Positions 9,908 to 18,227 of a DNA stretch of 64,000 bases are shown in pieces. Position numbers and translations under genes: made by a program. The notes under the pieces are model-generated. The model was not told where the DNA came from, did not search any database, and saw only the letters and a program-made list of their open reading frames with translations. The stretch covers positions 1 through 64,000 of the forward strand of contig JBIOUF010000238.1 in assembly GCA_044866695.1 (NCBI GenBank), read 5' to 3'. Source of the DNA: JBIOUF01 sp044866695 (GTDB taxonomy: Bacteria; Actinomycetota; Actinomycetes; Propionibacteriales; Nocardioidaceae). Each line of letters starts with the position of its first letter. The first letter of the stretch is position 1.

Positions 9908-10339
9908 CTAGCCTTCCGCGGCCGGCCACTGCAGCCGCAGCCGCAGCAGCTCGTCGAGGGCGGCGGCGTCGCCGTCGCGGCCACCTTGCCCCACCACGAG
10001 CGGTGGCGGGCTCGGCTCGACCGGCACGGTGCGCCAGCGGCCGAACCGCACCGGCGCCACGACCAGCACGTAGTAGCCGCCGTCGCGCCCCACCCCCACC
10101 GACCGGTCGCGACGCAGGTACCAGCCGGCGACGCCGGTGCGGTAGCGGCCACGACCGGACCAGGGACGCGCCATCAGCTCCTCGGGCTCCAGCCCGTCCC
10201 GTGCCGCCCGCTCGACGAAGGCGTCGATGAGGACCTGGGCTCGCGCCGACTCCTGCTCGCGCCCGCGCCGCTGCGCCTCGCGGTGGAGGCCGGCCTGCTC
10301 GGCCCGCTCGGCCCGACGGTCCGCGGCTTCCTCGTTCAT
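9908..10339 (-). CDS. Hypothetical protein
   Basis: A 143-residue protein starting MNEEAADRRAERAEQAGLHR. The N-terminal about 40 residues are a charged, Arg/Ala/Glu-rich probable coiled coil; the rest is a compact domain (GVAGWYLRRDRSVGVGRDGG, then YYVLVVAPVRFGRWR). It lies 11 bp upstream of the previous gene on the same strand, so the two are likely co-transcribed. No family was recognised. Confidence 0.65.
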   Translation of the reverse strand: MNEEAADRRAERAEQAGLHREAQRRGREQESARAQVLIDAFVERAARDGLEPEELMARPWSGRGRYRTGVAGWYLRRDRSVGVGRDGGYYVLVVAPVRFGRWRTVPVEPSPPPLVVGQGGRDGDAAALDELLRLRLQWPAAEG

Positions 10340-10369
10340 CGGGTCCCACCCTCCCACGTGCCGTCGACG

Positions 10370-11353
10370 TCACGGCGACCGGTGGAACCCCAGGAGCCAC
10401 TGGTAGACGTCGTGGCCGGCGCTGAGGTCGTACGTTCGGGTCCACGCGTCGTGCCCGACGCCGGGATAGACGGTGACCTCGACGGGCGGTCGCGGCGACC
10501 GGCACTCCCCGAGACGGGTCATCGGCGAGGTGGTCCCGGCCGGGTCCACGACGTCGTCGGCGGTCCCGTGGAACGCCCAGACCGGGACGGCGCCGAGCTC
10601 GCAACCGACCGCCCGCCAGGCCGGTCGAGCGTCGCCGGCGATGGTCACCACGGCGGCGACCCGTGCTGCGTGGTACTCCTCGAGGTACTCGTAGACGCCG
10701 AACGCGCCGCAGCTGAGCCCGGTCAGGTACACGCGTCCGGGGTCGACGTCGTAGCGGTCGACGGCGAAGGCCAAGAAGCCGGCGATCTCCTCGGGGGTCG
10801 TGCAGAGGCTGTCGGCCGGTGGGTTGCCCTTGCGGTGCTGCACGGCCATCGAGCACGAGCCGGAGTGGCTGCGGAGCTCGCAGGTGAGGTACGCCGGGTC
10901 TCGCGTCCCCGGCGCCGGGAGCAGGTGCTGAGGGGCGAGCACGACGAACGGACGGTCGGCCGGCCACCGGTCCTCCGCGATCAGCCGGGGTATCCCGGTC
11001 ACCAGCAGCCTGCTCAGGTCCGCGGCGGAGCCGTCGCCACTCTCGTCGTACCCATGCAGGAACACCAGCAACGGCATGGCGGACCCCTCGTCGGGCGGGA
11101 GGTACTCGTAGTAGCCCAGCGACGCGCCGGTGTCCCCGGACGGACGCGCGGTCAGGCGACTGTGCGACCCCGTGCCAGTGGTCGCGCCGGGTGCGTCGTC
11201 GAGGTCGGGGGTCGGGCCGGCGTCCTGGTCGCACCCCGCGAGCACGAGGGCCGCGACCCAGACCAGGACCGTCGCGGTCGTTCTCGCCCGGGCAGGGGCG
11301 GCACCGCGCCGTGCCCCGTGCCGGCGGGGTGTTCCGTGCCGGTGGCGACCCAC
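10370..11353 (-). CDS. Secreted esterase lipoprotein (PHB-depolymerase-like alpha/beta hydrolase)
   Basis: About 327 residues if started at the GTG at 11353. A hydrophobic signal ends in a lipobox (VWVAALVLAGC), so the mature protein is probably lipid-anchored. The alpha/beta-hydrolase core shows LLVFLHGYDESG (oxyanion region), the nucleophile elbow TGLSCGAFG, the acid in HGTADDVVDP and the catalytic His in YPGVGHDAW. Gene order and sequence resemble esterase/polyhydroxybutyrate depolymerases. The frame stays open upstream to 11530 only because a duplicated piece of the ATP-grasp gene (11460-11520) happens to be in frame; that extension is not considered coding. Confidence 0.7.
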   Translation of the reverse strand: MGRHRHGTPRRHGARRGAAPARARTTATVLVWVAALVLAGCDQDAGPTPDLDDAPGATTGTGSHSRLTARPSGDTGASLGYYEYLPPDEGSAMPLLVFLHGYDESGDGSAADLSRLLVTGIPRLIAEDRWPADRPFVVLAPQHLLPAPGTRDPAYLTCELRSHSGSCSMAVQHRKGNPPADSLCTTPEEIAGFLAFAVDRYDVDPGRVYLTGLSCGAFGVYEYLEEYHAARVAAVVTIAGDARPAWRAVGCELGAVPVWAFHGTADDVVDPAGTTSPMTRLGECRSPRPPVEVTVYPGVGHDAWTRTYDLSAGHDVYQWLLGFHRSP

Positions 11354-11459
11354 ACGTGCCTCCAGCTCCTCCGCCGCGGGCGGGACCGCGGACCTCTCCG
11401 TGGCCGCCCGCTGCCGGGCACCATCCCTCTCGACAGGTCTACCGGACCACGCGGCCCCG

Positions 11460-11520
11460 CCGATGCCGATCCGGCGTTCCCACTCCGGGATCCTGCGGTA
11501 GTCCGCGTCGATCGCCCCCT
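11460..11520. repeat. 61-bp direct repeat, copy A (duplicate of the ATP-grasp gene 3' end)
   Basis: 61 bp matching 12172-12232 with two mismatches, in the same orientation. The other copy encodes the last about 20 residues of the ATP-grasp ligase (ADYRRIREWERRIVIG). This copy is an isolated fragment with no gene body attached. Together they bracket the toxin-antitoxin pair. Confidence 0.85.
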
Positions 11521-11540
11521 GAGCAGGCATCGGGCGCCGT

Positions 11541-11888
11541 CTAGAGCTGGAGGTGGAGCCGCAGGGCGTCGTCGAGCCGCACCATCACGTGCTTGGGCAC
11601 CCGGCCGACGACCGGGCCGACCCGCTCGATCGCCACCGACCGCACCTGCTCGGCCTGCGCCTTGGAGTCGAGGCGAAGGCCGGTGTCCTCGGCGCGCAGC
11701 AGTGCCTGGAACGCGAAGACGCGGTGCACCCGGCTGGTCACCGGCACGACCGTCACGACCCCGCGGCCCAGGCGTCGAGCGGTGGCGTTGGCGCGGTCGT
11801 TGCTGACCACAACCGCGGGACGCCGCTGGTCCGCCTCGCTCCCACGGACCGGCTCGAGGTCGGTCAGGCGGATCTCACCGCGCCTCAT
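11541..11888 (-). CDS. MazF/PemK-family toxin
   Basis: A 115-residue protein starting MRRGEIRLTDLEPVRGSEAD, with the MazF-family hallmarks EADQRRPAVVVSNDRAN and VVTVVPVTSRV. MazF-family toxins are sequence-specific RNases. Its start overlaps the end of the upstream antitoxin gene by 14 bp, the usual arrangement. Antitoxin and toxin together sit between the two 61-bp direct repeats, which suggests they arrived as a unit. Confidence 0.88.
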   Translation of the reverse strand: MRRGEIRLTDLEPVRGSEADQRRPAVVVSNDRANATARRLGRGVVTVVPVTSRVHRVFAFQALLRAEDTGLRLDSKAQAEQVRSVAIERVGPVVGRVPKHVMVRLDDALRLHLQL

Positions 11889-12105
11889 CGACCAGTCCGT
11901 CTGCGGCGGTGACCTCCCAGGCGGCGCCCTCGCCGGAAGCCGCCCACTCGTCCCAGGCGGCGGCGTAGTCCTGCTCCAGCTCGTCGTCGCCGAGCAGCCG
12001 GATCGCGTGCTGGACCGCCGCGGAGCGGGACTTCAGCCCGGTCGCGCGGGCGTAGCGGTCGAGCGTCGCGACCTCCGCCTCGGACAGGCTCACGCTCAGC
12101 TTCAC
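11875..12105 (-). CDS. Ribbon-helix-helix antitoxin (MazE-like)
   Basis: A 76-residue protein. The N-terminus MKLSVSLSEAEVATLDRYAR is a ribbon-helix-helix DNA-binding domain. The acidic C-terminus (DEWAASGEGAAWEVTAADG) is typical of the toxin-neutralising tail. It is expected to bind the MazF-like protein and repress the shared promoter upstream of 12105. Confidence 0.85.
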   Translation of the reverse strand: MKLSVSLSEAEVATLDRYARATGLKSRSAAVQHAIRLLGDDELEQDYAAAWDEWAASGEGAAWEVTAADGLVDEAR

Positions 12106-12167
12106 GGAGTCGATGCTACCCGGGTAGCAGAACGGCTACTACCTCGGTCGTACCCCCGGGCGCCACG

Positions 12168-13397
12168 TCAGCCGATGACGATCCGGCGTTCCCACTCCCG
12201 GATCCTGCGGTAGTCCGCGTCGATCGCCCCCTCGTCGGGGCCGGTCAGGATGACCCAGGCCAGAAAGGTGGCCAGGTCCTCGGTGGCCGGCACGGCGTCG
12301 CCGGTGCCGCGGGGGAAGTGCTTGGCGTGGAACGTCGGCAGCGTGTCCACCTCGTCGAACACCTCGGCGTTGCGCCACACGCCCGCGCGCGGTGCGGAGA
12401 TGAACACGCCGCGGACGAACCGCTGCAGCCGGTACCCGGACCGGAACCGGTTGCGGGCGCGGTGGTCGACGGTCCGGATGATCTGGTTGTCGCCGGTGGC
12501 CAGCTCGCAGATCAGCTGGTGCCCCCCGCCCGCGGGCCGGGCGCCGACCTCGATGAGCCTCGGACCGTCCGCGGTCAGCATCACCTCGGCGTGACCGCAG
12601 CCGTTGCGGATGCCCACCGCGTCGAGCACATGCCGCACGTAGTCCCACAGGGTCTGGACCACCGGGTCGTGGTGAGGCAGGAAGTCGACCCGGTCGTAGA
12701 TGCCGATGCGGTCGTCGCGGCCGTACTTGGTGTAGCGGCACACGTCCACCAGGCCGTGCCGGCCGTCGACCGAGTAGCTGTCGACCAGGTACTCCACCCC
12801 CCGGGCGTACTCCTGGACGACGACCGCGTCGGTGACCCGCCCGGCCAGGTTGGCCCGGCCGAGGAGCGCGGTGACCAGGGACCGCAGGTCGGTGCCGGGG
12901 CCGACCAGGTGCACCTGGTCGGTGCCCGCGCTGTTGGCCGGCTTGAGCACCACCGGCTCGTCGAGCAGGCGGGTCTCGGCGAGCCACTTCTCGACGAGAT
13001 CGGGGTCGTCGGAGCACAGCTGCCGCAGGTGCGGCACTCCCGCGGCCGCGACCGCGGCGCCCATGGCTCCCTTGTCGTACCGCGCGGCGCTGAGCCCGGT
13101 GACGTTGCCGGTGCCGGGGAGCACCAGCGGGACCAGGGCGTCGTACAGGGGGACCCCGCACTCGGCGCCCGGGACCATGGCCTCGGGCCGGTAGCGGCGC
13201 AGCGAGGCGGCCAGACGCTGGACGTCCCCGTCGAAGCGGTGCACGTGTGCGAACCGCTCCGGGTGCCAGGTCGGCCGCATCGGCTCGGTCGGCTCACCGC
13301 TCAGCACGGCGACCGGGGTGAGGCCGGCCTCGCGGAACGCCGGGGCGTAGTCCTGACCGGTGGACAGCGGGTCGACGACGACGGCGTACCGGTTCAT
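12168..13397 (-). CDS. ATP-grasp carboxylate-amine ligase (last gene of hydrazine operon)
   Basis: A 409-residue ATP-grasp protein. The N-terminal part starts MNRYAVVVDPLSTGQDYAPA (a pre-ATP-grasp fold). ATP-binding features are PVVLKPANSAGTDQVHLVG, VVVQEYARGVEYLVDSYS and the Mg-binding GPRLIEVGARPAGGG. Enzymes of this fold join an amino group to an acyl phosphate, as in dipeptide antibiotics. Its ATG overlaps the MFS stop (ATGA). It is one of two ATP-grasp ligases in the operon and suggests the hydrazine product is ligated to one or two amino acids without an NRPS. The exact substrates are not predictable. Confidence 0.85.
   Translation of the reverse strand: MNRYAVVVDPLSTGQDYAPAFREAGLTPVAVLSGEPTEPMRPTWHPERFAHVHRFDGDVQRLAASLRRYRPEAMVPGAECGVPLYDALVPLVLPGTGNVTGLSAARYDKGAMGAAVAAAGVPHLRQLCSDDPDLVEKWLAETRLLDEPVVLKPANSAGTDQVHLVGPGTDLRSLVTALLGRANLAGRVTDAVVVQEYARGVEYLVDSYSVDGRHGLVDVCRYTKYGRDDRIGIYDRVDFLPHHDPVVQTLWDYVRHVLDAVGIRNGCGHAEVMLTADGPRLIEVGARPAGGGHQLICELATGDNQIIRTVDHRARNRFRSGYRLQRFVRGVFISAPRAGVWRNAEVFDEVDTLPTFHAKHFPRGTGDAVPATEDLATFLAWVILTGPDEGAIDADYRRIREWERRIVIG
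12172..12232. repeat. 61-bp direct repeat, copy B (inside the ATP-grasp gene 3' end)
   Basis: Coding copy of the repeat described at 11460-11520; it covers the codons just before the stop of the ATP-grasp ligase. Two mismatches separate the copies. The segment between them (11521-12171) holds just the toxin-antitoxin pair. Confidence 0.85.
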
Positions 13398-14614
13398 CGG
13401 GGCTCCTCGGAAGGGGTGCGCATGCCGCTCCTGGCCAGCGCCAGCCCGGCCAGGCTCGACACGGCGAAGCACAGCCACACCGGGTCGCCCACCAGGTGGT
13501 AGGCGTAGGACCCGACGACCGGACCGACGGCGACCCCGAGGCCGAACATCAGCTGGGTGAGCGCGATGTACCGCCCGCGCAGGTGGGCCGGGGCCACCAG
13601 GCCCGGGTAGGCGAACATGGTCGGCCCGCCGACGATCTCCGCGAGCGACCAGACCAGGGTGCCGGCCAGGAGGACGGCGAGGCCGAGGGGAGCCGAGTAC
13701 ACGGCCAGACCGAGCCCGAGCATCGCGAAGCCCAGCATGGCGGCCCGGCGCGCGGGCCAGGTCTGCACGACCTTGGTGGCCGGCAGCTCGAAGGCGATGA
13801 CGACCAGCCCGTTGAGCGCGACCACGAGGCTGAACCAGAGCGTCGGCGCGTCGTGGTCGTGCAGCATGAGCGGCAGGGTCACGACGTACTGGACGTAGAC
13901 CACGGCGTTGACCAGCAGCGCCGCGAGGTACACCAGGAACCGTCGGTCCCGGGCGACCTCCCGGTAGCCGGCGCCGCCGTCGCCGGACCGCGCGGCCTGC
14001 CGTGCCCGGCGGGGCAGCGCCCACGCGGCGATCACGGCGAAACCGGCGGCCGTGGCCGCCTCGACCCAGAACAACAGGTCGTAGGAGTGGGCGATGAGCC
14101 CGGCGGCCACCAGGGGAGCGGCCGTGGTGCCCAGGTTGAGAGACCAGCGGTACAAGGCGAACGTCATCACCTGCCGGTCGGCGGGCGCGAGCTCGGCGAG
14201 CATCGTGGCGGCCGCCGGACGGTAGAGCTGGCCCACCACGCCGACCATGGTCACCACGACCAGAAGTGGCGCGAGGGCGTGCACGTAGAGCACGCTCACC
14301 AGCAGCGCGCCGCTGCCGAGCATCGACACCAGCGTGGCGGCCCGAGCGCCCACGCGGTCGGCGAGGCTGCCGCCGAGCAGGACGCCCACCAGAGAGCCCG
14401 CCCCGAAGCCGCCCAGGGCCACTCCGGCCTGGACGCCGGTGAGCCCGCGCTCGGTCAGGAACAGCACGAGGAAGGTCGAGAAGAACGACCCGAGCCGGTT
14501 GACCAGGACGCCGGCCAGGACGGCCTTGACCGCCGTCGGCGCCTCGCGCAGGGTCTGCCAGGCCCCCGCCGGCCCGGCGGCGGCCTGGGTCGCGGGCCCG
14601 GCGACCGCGGTCAT
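13394..14614 (-). CDS. MFS transporter in the hydrazine operon
   Basis: A 406-residue protein with about 12 hydrophobic segments. The MFS loop 2-3 motif is seen as GGSLADRVGARAA after the second helix. It is coupled to both neighbours by 4-bp overlaps (ATGA), so its amount is tied to the two ATP-grasp ligases. Its place between biosynthetic ligases suggests export of the finished product and self-protection. Confidence 0.88.
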   Translation of the reverse strand: MTAVAGPATQAAAGPAGAWQTLREAPTAVKAVLAGVLVNRLGSFFSTFLVLFLTERGLTGVQAGVALGGFGAGSLVGVLLGGSLADRVGARAATLVSMLGSGALLVSVLYVHALAPLLVVVTMVGVVGQLYRPAAATMLAELAPADRQVMTFALYRWSLNLGTTAAPLVAAGLIAHSYDLLFWVEAATAAGFAVIAAWALPRRARQAARSGDGGAGYREVARDRRFLVYLAALLVNAVVYVQYVVTLPLMLHDHDAPTLWFSLVVALNGLVVIAFELPATKVVQTWPARRAAMLGFAMLGLGLAVYSAPLGLAVLLAGTLVWSLAEIVGGPTMFAYPGLVAPAHLRGRYIALTQLMFGLGVAVGPVVGSYAYHLVGDPVWLCFAVSSLAGLALARSGMRTPSEEPR

Positions 14615-15831
14615 GCCGCCGCTTCCCGGGCGGTGATGCGTGGCCGAGTGCCGGCCAGGGCTAGCCGGCACTCCTCGACGCTGGGCGCGACGGCGGTGGT
14701 GTAGGCCACGCGACCCCACACCGTCCCGCGGGGCGGGGGCGCGTACACCTTTCCGGGCTCGGCGAGCACGACGGCGAGGTCGATGCCGGACGGCAGCGCC
14801 TCGAACGACACCGAGTCCACCGGCATCTCGACGGGCACGTAGTGGAACTCCACCGCGCCGCACCTGGCCCGGACCGGGGCCACCCGGGGCGCCCGCCCGC
14901 AGGCGATCGCCGCCGCGGCCAGGCCGGGGTCGATGCCGGTGGCCTGGAGGCCCAGGTACGGGATCAGGTCGCCCCCGATGCGGGCGTTGACCTCGATCAG
15001 CCGTGGCCCCCTCGGGGTCAGGCGCAGCTCGGTGTGGGTCATGCCGTCGGTGAGGCCGAGGGCCCGGTGGGCGGCCTCGAGGAGGCGGACGACCGACGGC
15101 ACGCGAAGCAGCGCGTCGCGGGCCCGGACCTCGTGCCCGACCTCCTCGAAGTACGGCGCAAAGCCGAGCCGCTTGTGCGCCAGGAACAGCGGGAGCACCC
15201 GGCCGCCGTGGACCGCGCAGTCGACGCTGACCTCGGGCCCCTCGGCGTACTCCTCGACCAGCACCGACACGTCGTACGCCGGGGCCTCGGGGACGGTGGT
15301 GTCGCGCGCGAAGGCGAAGCTCGCGCGCAGCTCCCCCGGGTCGTGCACCAGCACGACGCCCAGGCTGGCCGCCAGCGCGCGTGGCTTGAGCACGACCGGG
15401 TAGCCGATCCGCTCGGCTGCGGCGAGGGCCGACTCGACGTCGGCGACGAGCACCGACCCGGGCTGGGGCACCCGCGCCACATCCAGCGCGCGCCGGGTCA
15501 GGTGCTTGTCGCGGCACCGTCCCACCGCGGCGACGCCGCTGCCGGGAAGTCCGAGCGCGGCGGCCACCTCGGCGGTCGGCAGGATCCGGGCCTCGTCCCA
15601 GCAGAGCACGCCGTCGAGCGGGTCGCGGCCGTGCAGCTCTGCCGCCGCGGCCACGAGCAGGCCCGCGTCGGTGGTGCTGGCGAGCACGGTCCACTCCGTG
15701 ACGTACGCCGTCTCCCAGGTGGGCTCCGCCGTCAGGTACAGGTGCACGCGGTAGTCGCGGGCGATGGACGCGAGCAGATACTCGCGGAACATGCGGGCAC
15801 CCGTGCCGACGACCAGCAGGTGGGGCTTCAC
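14611..15831 (-). CDS. ATP-grasp ligase, first of two in the operon
   Basis: A 406-residue protein from the GTG at 15831 (VKPHLLVVGTGARMFREYLL). ATP-grasp features: PVVLKPRALAASLGVVLVHD, VSVLVEEYAEGPEVSVDCAV and PRGPRLIEVNARIGGDLIPY, the last holding the Glu and Asn metal ligands. It resembles ligases that join amino acids into peptides (BacD/DdaF-like). It overlaps the MFS gene start by 4 bp. It is only distantly similar to the second ATP-grasp protein, so the two probably add different partners. Confidence 0.85.
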   Translation of the reverse strand: MKPHLLVVGTGARMFREYLLASIARDYRVHLYLTAEPTWETAYVTEWTVLASTTDAGLLVAAAAELHGRDPLDGVLCWDEARILPTAEVAAALGLPGSGVAAVGRCRDKHLTRRALDVARVPQPGSVLVADVESALAAAERIGYPVVLKPRALAASLGVVLVHDPGELRASFAFARDTTVPEAPAYDVSVLVEEYAEGPEVSVDCAVHGGRVLPLFLAHKRLGFAPYFEEVGHEVRARDALLRVPSVVRLLEAAHRALGLTDGMTHTELRLTPRGPRLIEVNARIGGDLIPYLGLQATGIDPGLAAAAIACGRAPRVAPVRARCGAVEFHYVPVEMPVDSVSFEALPSGIDLAVVLAEPGKVYAPPPRGTVWGRVAYTTAVAPSVEECRLALAGTRPRITAREAAA

Positions 15832-15937
15832 CGTTCCACCACGTGTCCGGCTCGGCGCTGTGCCGGGACCCACCGGTGGGTCCAGGCTGGGCGTTCGCGC
15901 GCCGCGCGCTGGGTGGTCGCCGGCGCCGCGGTGCGCT

Positions 15938-17218
15938 TCATGCCGCGTCCCACCTGATCGGCGAGAGGCCGTCGCGGACGGTGAACACCTCGCGGCCCAG
16001 CATCGAGTTGATCACCAGCGCGGACCGCACGGGCAGCAGGGTCAGGTTTGCGTCGGGGATCCCGTGGCTGAACCGGGCCCGGTTCATCGCGTAGACCCGG
16101 TGCCCGTTCATGCCCTTCCAGCGCACGGAGTAGTCGGCGTCCACGACGACCTCGCCGTCCTGGTCGGTCTCGACCCGCTCGCGCAGGGGGGCCGACAGCG
16201 GAAGGGGTGCCGCCTCCCGGCCGACCGCGACGACGACGTACCGGGCCCGGTGGCGCTCGTCGCGCTCCGGCGCCGTGCAGGACAGCACGAGGTCCTCCCC
16301 GTCTCGCGCACAGGCCGTCACGTCGCGGCCGGGCAGCAGGGTGACCGGGTAGCGGCCGTGCGCCAGCAGGCCGTCGTAGTTGGCCTGGTACAGCACCCGC
16401 AGCGCGCCCGGGGTGAGCGCGTCGCCGGTGAAGCCCTGCTCGTCGACCAGCCGCCGCCGGGTGGGCCGGCTCAGCTCCTGGAGGAACCGCTGGTGCTCCG
16501 GGCGGTAGAACTCGTTGGCCACCGGGGAGTCGTCGATGGTCTGGAACCACTGCCTGCGGCCCAGCCAGCCGATGTCGCGGTGTCCCGCGGCCACCAGCCG
16601 CAGCACCGCCTCGATGCCCGTCTGGCCGCCACCCACGACCGCCACCGGGGCGTCGAGGTCGGCACTCATCGCGTCCAGGCGCGACGCCAGGTGGTCGGCC
16701 ACGAAGACCCGTGAGCCAGGAAGGCCGGCGAAGATGTCGGGGACCGCCGGCCGGGTGCCGACCCCGAGGACCAGATGCTCGGAGCGGGCGACCGGCCGGC
16801 CTCGCGAGATGGTGACGAAGCCGGTCCCCTCGACGAAGTCGACCTCGTCGACGGGCGCGTCGTGGAAGACGCCGTCGATCCGGTCGCTGGCCCAGGAGAG
16901 GTAGCGCATGTACTCCGCGCGGGGGATGAAGTCGAACTGCGAGTTGAGCAGTGCGAACAGCCGGCCCTCGCTGACCAGGTAGCTCATGAAGGTGAGCTCG
17001 TGCGCCGGGTCCACGAGGGACACCAGGTCCTTCAGCCACGAGGTCTGCATGCGCGCACCGGGATGCAGCAGGGACTCGTGCCAGCGCGAGCGGGGCGCGG
17101 AGTCGAACAGCGCGACCCGCTGGTCGGTGTGCGCCTGCAGCAGGGCCGCCAGGCTGAGGTTCGCGGGGCCGGCGCCGACCCCGACCACGTCGTAGGCGGG
17201 CACGTCGTCGTGCTTCAT
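15938..17218 (-). CDS. Lysine/ornithine N-hydroxylase (SidA/IucD family)
   Basis: A 426-residue flavin monooxygenase. It has the FAD motif DVVGVGAGPANLSLAALLQA at the N-terminus, the substrate-region motif MQTSWLKDLVSLVDPAHE, and the NADPH motif VAVVGGGQTGIEAVLRL at about 200, in the order typical of SidA, PvdA, IucD and the lysine N6-hydroxylases of hydrazine pathways. It would convert the side-chain amine of lysine (or ornithine) to a hydroxylamine using NADPH and O2. There is no siderophore synthetase nearby; instead it overlaps the FAD oxidoreductase gene by 4 bp and belongs with the MetRS-like and cupin genes, which points to N-N bond formation. Confidence 0.88.
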   Translation of the reverse strand: MKHDDVPAYDVVGVGAGPANLSLAALLQAHTDQRVALFDSAPRSRWHESLLHPGARMQTSWLKDLVSLVDPAHELTFMSYLVSEGRLFALLNSQFDFIPRAEYMRYLSWASDRIDGVFHDAPVDEVDFVEGTGFVTISRGRPVARSEHLVLGVGTRPAVPDIFAGLPGSRVFVADHLASRLDAMSADLDAPVAVVGGGQTGIEAVLRLVAAGHRDIGWLGRRQWFQTIDDSPVANEFYRPEHQRFLQELSRPTRRRLVDEQGFTGDALTPGALRVLYQANYDGLLAHGRYPVTLLPGRDVTACARDGEDLVLSCTAPERDERHRARYVVVAVGREAAPLPLSAPLRERVETDQDGEVVVDADYSVRWKGMNGHRVYAMNRARFSHGIPDANLTLLPVRSALVINSMLGREVFTVRDGLSPIRWDAA

Positions 17219-18222
17219 CGGTGGGCTCCCATGGTCAGGTGCGAAGGTGACGGGTCGGACACGAGCAGCTGCGCGGCGGCCCGGGCGCTGGCGGCCAGGA
17301 CGGTCTTGGCCGAGCCCCCGGACCCGCCGGTGAAGGTGAGGACCCGCCCGGACGACCCGGTCGTGGGCCGCAAGGCCAGGTACGGCTCCGGGTGGTAGCA
17401 GTCGGCGGAGGCGGCGATCCCGGCCCGTCCGGGGATCCGGAGCGCGGGGAAGCGCAGCGCGGCCAGGCGCAGCGCGCGGGCCTCCACGGACGGGTCCGGT
17501 ACGGCGTGCTCCGCGGCGACGTCCCACCTCGTCGTGGGGACGCCGAGCAGGAGCCGGTGCCTGCCGACCGGTCGTCCGTACAGGCCGGTGGTCTCGTCGA
17601 CGAAGCAGGGCGGCCGCCAGCCGTCGGTCCGGTAGACGCCGTACTGGATCGCCTTGGTGGACAGCTCGCCGGCGTCGACGCCGAGCCGGCCGAGGACCCG
17701 GGGGGTCCACGCGCCGGCGGCCACGACGACCGCGTCGTAGCGGCCGGGTGCGGGCGCGGCGGCCAGGTCGGTGACCAGGGCTCTCACCGCCGGCCGCGAG
17801 TGCAGCTCGGCGAGCAGCGCGCCGCGAAGCGCGTCCGGGTCGATCCACCCGGCCGACGGCTCGTGCACCCCGCGGGCCTGCCGGGGGAGTCCCGACCAGC
17901 CGCGGATGGCCAGCTCCTCGGCGCTCAGCACGCGAGCGTCGCCGGGGACGCCGCCGGTCGTGACGTAGAGCGACTCCGCCTCGGCGTACCGGGCCCAGGC
18001 GCGCAGCGCCGGGGTGCCGCGCAGCTCGCGGAGACTCTCGGTCGCCAGCCGGCGCTGGACCGGATGCGGCTCGAAGGACCGGACCACCCCACCGGAGGCT
18101 CGCGACGCGTCCGCGCGCGCGGGCCCGGTGACCAGGTCCACCCGGTCGGCCCGGTCGCCGGCGGACAGCCGCCAGGCGAGCGCCGTGCCGGCGATGCCGC
18201 CGCCGATGACCAGGACGCGCAT
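17215..18222 (-). CDS. FAD-dependent amino-acid oxidoreductase (DAO/glycine-oxidase fold)
   Basis: A 335-residue protein with the dinucleotide motif MRVLVIGGGIAGTALAWRLS at the N-terminus, a substrate region GRYDAVVVAAGAWTPRVLG, and the C-terminal FAD-contact region LALRPTTGSSGRVLTFTGGS. This is the D-amino-acid oxidase/sarcosine-oxidase fold. In known hydrazine pathways a protein of this type (Spb39 in s56-p1 biosynthesis) oxidatively cleaves the lysine-glycine hydrazine intermediate to release hydrazinoacetic acid. It is coupled to the N-hydroxylase gene and follows the MetRS-like gene by 5 bp. Confidence 0.85.
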   Translation of the reverse strand: MRVLVIGGGIAGTALAWRLSAGDRADRVDLVTGPARADASRASGGVVRSFEPHPVQRRLATESLRELRGTPALRAWARYAEAESLYVTTGGVPGDARVLSAEELAIRGWSGLPRQARGVHEPSAGWIDPDALRGALLAELHSRPAVRALVTDLAAAPAPGRYDAVVVAAGAWTPRVLGRLGVDAGELSTKAIQYGVYRTDGWRPPCFVDETTGLYGRPVGRHRLLLGVPTTRWDVAAEHAVPDPSVEARALRLAALRFPALRIPGRAGIAASADCYHPEPYLALRPTTGSSGRVLTFTGGSGGSAKTVLAASARAAAQLLVSDPSPSHLTMGAHR

Positions 18223-18227
18223 GGCGG

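Noticed and set aside
10370..11530. Longer esterase reading frame starting near 11530 with ADYRRIPEWERR at its N-terminus
   Set aside because: That part comes from the duplicated end of the ATP-grasp gene and lies before the natural signal peptide; it is probably not translated as esterase.
15938..17218. Siderophore biosynthesis based on the N-hydroxylase
   Set aside because: No siderophore synthetase, acyltransferase or iron-uptake gene is near, while the neighbouring MetRS-like and FAD genes match the hydrazine route.
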